Assembly (NCBI GenBank): GCA_036380835.1
Contig: DASVDZ010000089.1
Coordinates: 1-15,245, forward strand
Direction of reading: 5' to 3'
DNA length: 15,245 nucleotides
Source: DASQJL01 sp036380835
GTDB taxonomy: Bacteria; Eisenbacteria; RBG-16-71-46; SZUA-252
The notes under the pieces are model-generated. The model ran no database searches. It saw nothing but the letters and a program-made list of their open reading frames with translations, and was not told where the DNA came from. The translations under genes were made by a program, and so were the position numbers. Position 1 is the stretch's first letter. Each line of letters begins with the position of its first letter. Of the stretch, positions 13,367 through 15,245 are shown in pieces.

Positions 13367-14774
13367 GCGCCTCGGGGGAGCGACCCCCCCCGCGGTCGCC
13401 CTGGCCCTGGCGGCGGGCCTTCTCCTCGCCTTGGCCTCCGGTTGCGCCGTGACCCGCCCCAGGGGTGGCGCGGAGCCCACTCCAGGGCCCGCCGCCGGTG
13501 GGGAGCGCCCCGGAGGGGCCGCCGCGCCCGGAACGCCCTCCCGGCCCGCCCTGCCGGTCCCGGGAGGCCCGCCAGCGCCCCCACCCGTCTCGGACGCATG
13601 GCGCACCGTCTCCACGGTTCGGATCGGCCTCGCCGTGGCCGCCCCGAAGCTCCTCGTGGCCGGGTCCAAGGACTGGGCCCTCCGGGTCCCGGGAGGCGCC
13701 GTCGTGGCCTCCGCCAAGGCCGGCGCGGTGCTCCAAATCATCCGGATGGGGCCGGGGTCGGTCGAGGTCTACAAGCGGGGCGAGCTGGCCCCGCTCTGGA
13801 CCGGGGGGCCCGGCGACACGCTCCTCCTCGATCCCGGGGAGGACGGGCTCTCCGGCTATAGCAACGCGTGGTACCGGGGAACGTTCCGGATCTACGCCTC
13901 GTATCCGGAGGGGCTCACGCTCGTCAACGAGGTCGATCTGGAGAGCTACCTCCGCGGCGTCCTGCCGCACGAGATCGGTAAGCCGCCCGACACCGACTAC
14001 GAGGCCGTGAAGGCCCAGGCCGTGGCCGCGCGCTCCTACACGCTCTCCTACCTCGGGCGCCGCGCCGATCTGGGGTTCGACCTCTGGGCGACCGTCGAGG
14101 ACCAGGTCTACGGCGGCACGGCGAAGGAGAACGCGCAGAGCGACCGCGCGCTCCGGGACACGCGCGGCGAGATCCTCCTGTCCGAGGGAGTCCCGATCCG
14201 CGCGCTCTACTCCTCGGCGTGCGGCGGCCGGACCGCCAACGTCGAGGACGTCTGGCCGTGGCCCTGGACGCCCTATCTGCGCAGCGTGCGCGACGCCGAC
14301 GGCCCCGGCGCGACGCCCTATTGCTCGATCGCGGCGAATTTCCGATGGCGCGAGGAGTGGGACGTCGACGCCTTCATGGCGATGCTCCGGAAGTACGGCC
14401 CGCTCGAGGGAGGCGCGGCCACGGTCTTCGCGGGCAACCTGCTCGACGTGCGCGTGGGGGACCGGTCGCGCTGCGGCCGCGTGAGCGACCTCGTGGTGAC
14501 GACGACGCAGGGGGACTTCACGCTCGGAGGCGACCGCACGCGGTGGGCGCTAAGGCGGCCCGGCGGCGACGCGATCTTGAGAAGCTCCTTCTTCAAGATC
14601 GGCGTCGTGCGCCGCCAGGACGGCTCGCCCTTCATGGTCGTCGCGAGCGGCGCCGGGAACGGCCACGGGATTGGGATGTGCCAGTGGGGGGCGATGGGAA
14701 TGGCCCGCGCGGGGAAGGGCTACAAGGAGATCCTGCGCCACTACTACAAGGCGACCCAGATCGCGCACTTGTAG
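13329..14774 (+). CDS. SpoIID/LytB-domain lipoprotein, probable lytic transglycosylase
   Basis: The protein has 481 residues from TTG 13329. A basic lead (RRRPLRGGRR) and hydrophobic core precede LASGC, making Cys39 a probable lipidation site. Residues 40-90 are a Pro/Gly-rich linker. The SpoIID domain follows with YLRGVLPHE215IG, where E215 aligns with the catalytic Glu of Bacillus SpoIID. It continues with AVKAQAVAARSYTL, EDQVYGGT, YSSACGGRTANVEDVW (Cys298), PYCSI (Cys332) and, near the end, GHGIGMCQWGAMGMA (His446) and ILRHYYKATQI. The two cysteines may bind zinc as in some clostridial SpoIID proteins; that is inference. B. subtilis SpoIID cleaves glycan strands lacking stem peptides and leaves 1,6-anhydroMurNAc ends, exactly the sugar AnmK uses, so its place in this cluster makes metabolic sense. 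The organism need not sporulate, as the domain is widespread. Confidence 0.9.
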   Translation: MAASRRRPLRGGRRLGGATPPAVALALAAGLLLALASGCAVTRPRGGAEPTPGPAAGGERPGGAAAPGTPSRPALPVPGGPPAPPPVSDAWRTVSTVRIGLAVAAPKLLVAGSKDWALRVPGGAVVASAKAGAVLQIIRMGPGSVEVYKRGELAPLWTGGPGDTLLLDPGEDGLSGYSNAWYRGTFRIYASYPEGLTLVNEVDLESYLRGVLPHEIGKPPDTDYEAVKAQAVAARSYTLSYLGRRADLGFDLWATVEDQVYGGTAKENAQSDRALRDTRGEILLSEGVPIRALYSSACGGRTANVEDVWPWPWTPYLRSVRDADGPGATPYCSIAANFRWREEWDVDAFMAMLRKYGPLEGGAATVFAGNLLDVRVGDRSRCGRVSDLVVTTTQGDFTLGGDRTRWALRRPGGDAILRSSFFKIGVVRRQDGSPFMVVASGAGNGHGIGMCQWGAMGMARAGKGYKEILRHYYKATQIAHL

Positions 14775-14783
14775 CGGTGCGGA

Positions 14784-14798
14784 CGGCCGCTCGGGCCG
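14784..14798 (+). terminator. Weak GC hairpin after the SpoIID-type gene
   Basis: CGGCC (14784-14788) can pair with GGCCG (14794-14798) around a 5-nt loop, 10 nt after the stop. No T-run follows, only CTATTGACC, which belongs to the tRNA promoter. It may end the cluster with help from Rho, but evidence is thin. Confidence 0.25.
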
Positions 14799-14809
14799 CG
14801 CGCCCGCTA

Positions 14810-14838
14810 TTGACCCATGTGCGGCGACCGCCTATACT
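14810..14838 (+). promoter_or_regulatory. Near-consensus sigma-70-type promoter of tRNA-Asp
   Basis: TTGACC (14810-14815) and TATACT (14833-14838) are separated by the ideal 17 nt. Transcription would begin near 14845, about 23 nt before the mature tRNA end. The -10 is identical to that proposed upstream of the C25 peptidase gene, which supports a housekeeping sigma factor with this preference. Confidence 0.8.
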
Positions 14839-14867
14839 GCTCCGTCTGCGCTCGGAATCTCCATCGC

Positions 14868-14944
14868 GGGGTCGTAGTTCAGCTGGTTAGAACGCCTGCC
14901 TGTCACGCAGGAGGTCGCGGGTTCGAGTCCCGTCGACCCCGCCA
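14868..14944 (+). tRNA. tRNA-Asp (anticodon GTC), CCA encoded
   Basis: A full cloverleaf can be folded by eye. The acceptor stem is GGGGTCG (14868-14874) with CGACCCC (14934-14940). The D stem is GTTC/GAAC. The anticodon stem CCTGC/GCAGG encloses CTGTCAC with GTC at 14902-14904. A 5-nt variable loop is followed by T stem GCGGG/CCCGT (one G-T pair) around TTCGAGT. Discriminator G14941 is followed by encoded CCA. All stems are intact and G at the discriminator is the Asp identity base. It is monocistronic, with its own promoter and terminator. Confidence 0.97.
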
Positions 14945-15003
14945 TTAGCATTCGAACGATGTAGCTGACGGATCCACAAGCACACCGGAGAGAACAGGTT
15001 GCG

Positions 15004-15033
15004 AGCGCCCCGTGAACGCGGGGCGCTTTCGTT
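15004..15033 (+). terminator. Intrinsic terminator of tRNA-Asp
   Basis: AGCGCCCCG (15004-15012) pairs perfectly with CGGGGCGCT (15019-15027) around a 6-nt loop, and TTTCGTT follows. The 9-bp GC stem and short interrupted T-run lie about 60 nt after the tRNA 3' end. Confidence 0.8.
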
Positions 15034-15172
15034 GCTGAGAGGTTCGAAGACGATTGGGCCCGTTTATAGACCGCTCTGGAAGCACCAACCGGATCAGAAA
15101 CCGGATCACCTCGCCGCCCATCGACTGCGGGCGAGCGCGTCAACTGACCGACGCCGTCGAACGGGAGCATTG
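15034..15172. other. Non-coding stretch downstream of the tRNA, with a short direct repeat
   Basis: From the tRNA 3' end at 14945 to the window edge, apart from the terminator, I see no convincing gene. AACCGGATCA occurs twice at 15087-15096 and 15099-15108 with a 12-bp period. Base composition is visibly less GC-rich than the protein-coding part of the window. No copy of the tRNA 3' end is present that would mark an integration site. Confidence 0.4.
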
Positions 15173-15245
15173 ATGCGGCCGGGAGAAGGGCGTATGCTGC
15201 CCAGTCACAGCTACTTAGTCGAACGGCCTCTGCCATCCGGATTCC
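15173..15245 (+). CDS. Possible start of another gene, cut by the window edge
   Basis: ATG 15173 has GGGAG (15163-15167) 5 nt upstream and opens a frame without a stop to the window end (24 codons, MRPGEGRMLPSHSYLVERP and onward). The residues give no recognisable domain or signal peptide. An open frame this short is expected by chance, so this is only a placeholder for what may begin here. Confidence 0.2.
   Translation, partial: MRPGEGRMLPSHSYLVERPLPSGF

Noticed and set aside
11858..13741. 627-codon minus-strand open frame opposite anmK and the SpoIID-type gene start
   Set aside because: It has no recognisable domain and Arg/Ala/Gly shadow composition. The plus-strand genes are unambiguous.
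14832..15236. 134-codon minus-strand open frame containing a TGLEPATSCV...RRSNQLNYDP stretch
   Set aside because: This is the well-known false protein produced by translating the antisense of a tRNA gene. The region is tRNA-Asp with its promoter and terminator.

Overview
The window is very GC-rich, with dense codon bias, short spacings and several GTG or TTG starts. One strand carries a large C25 (gingipain-type) peptidase ending in a FlgD-like/type IX secretion sorting domain, and two short secreted proteins have EF-hand/dockerin-like calcium loops. This combination is typical of uncultured high-GC lineages of the FCB group, such as Candidatus Eisenbacteria. That assignment is inferred from protein style; there is no rRNA or marker gene here to confirm it.

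Layout. (1) 1-906, plus strand: the C-terminal end of one secreted protein, an intrinsic-terminator-like hairpin, then a small complete secreted protein of unknown function. Both proteins carry a 12-residue EF-hand-type loop. (2) 952-3877, minus strand: a two-gene unit of a signal-peptide-bearing alkaline-phosphatase-superfamily phosphodiesterase followed 10 nt later by a UbiA-family prenyltransferase. (3) 3878-4033: a divergent control region with a good sigma-70-type promoter facing each way and a perfect 8-bp inverted repeat over the leftward -35. (4) 4034-14774, plus strand: seven tightly packed genes in this order: C25 peptidase, murQ, sugar-type ABC binding lipoprotein, two ABC permeases, anmK, SpoIID/LytB-type lipoprotein. 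Four junctions overlap by 4 nt or more, one is joined by a 14-codon mini-ORF, and one gene starts inside the 3' end of its neighbour. (5) 14810-15033: a near-consensus promoter, tRNA-Asp(GTC) with encoded CCA, and an intrinsic terminator. (6) 15034-15245: visibly less GC-rich sequence with a short direct repeat and, at most, the first codons of another gene.

The centre of interest is block 4, which reads as a complete peptidoglycan amino-sugar salvage route. A surface SpoIID-type lytic transglycosylase would cut peptide-free glycan strands to 1,6-anhydroMurNAc ends. A binding-protein-dependent ABC importer would take up the sugar. AnmK would phosphorylate anhydroMurNAc to MurNAc-6-phosphate, and MurQ would convert this to GlcNAc-6-phosphate and D-lactate. 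The importer has no ATPase in the cluster, and its substrate is inferred only from its neighbours. The C25 peptidase at the head overlaps murQ by four bases, so proteolysis and cell-wall-sugar scavenging may be co-expressed.
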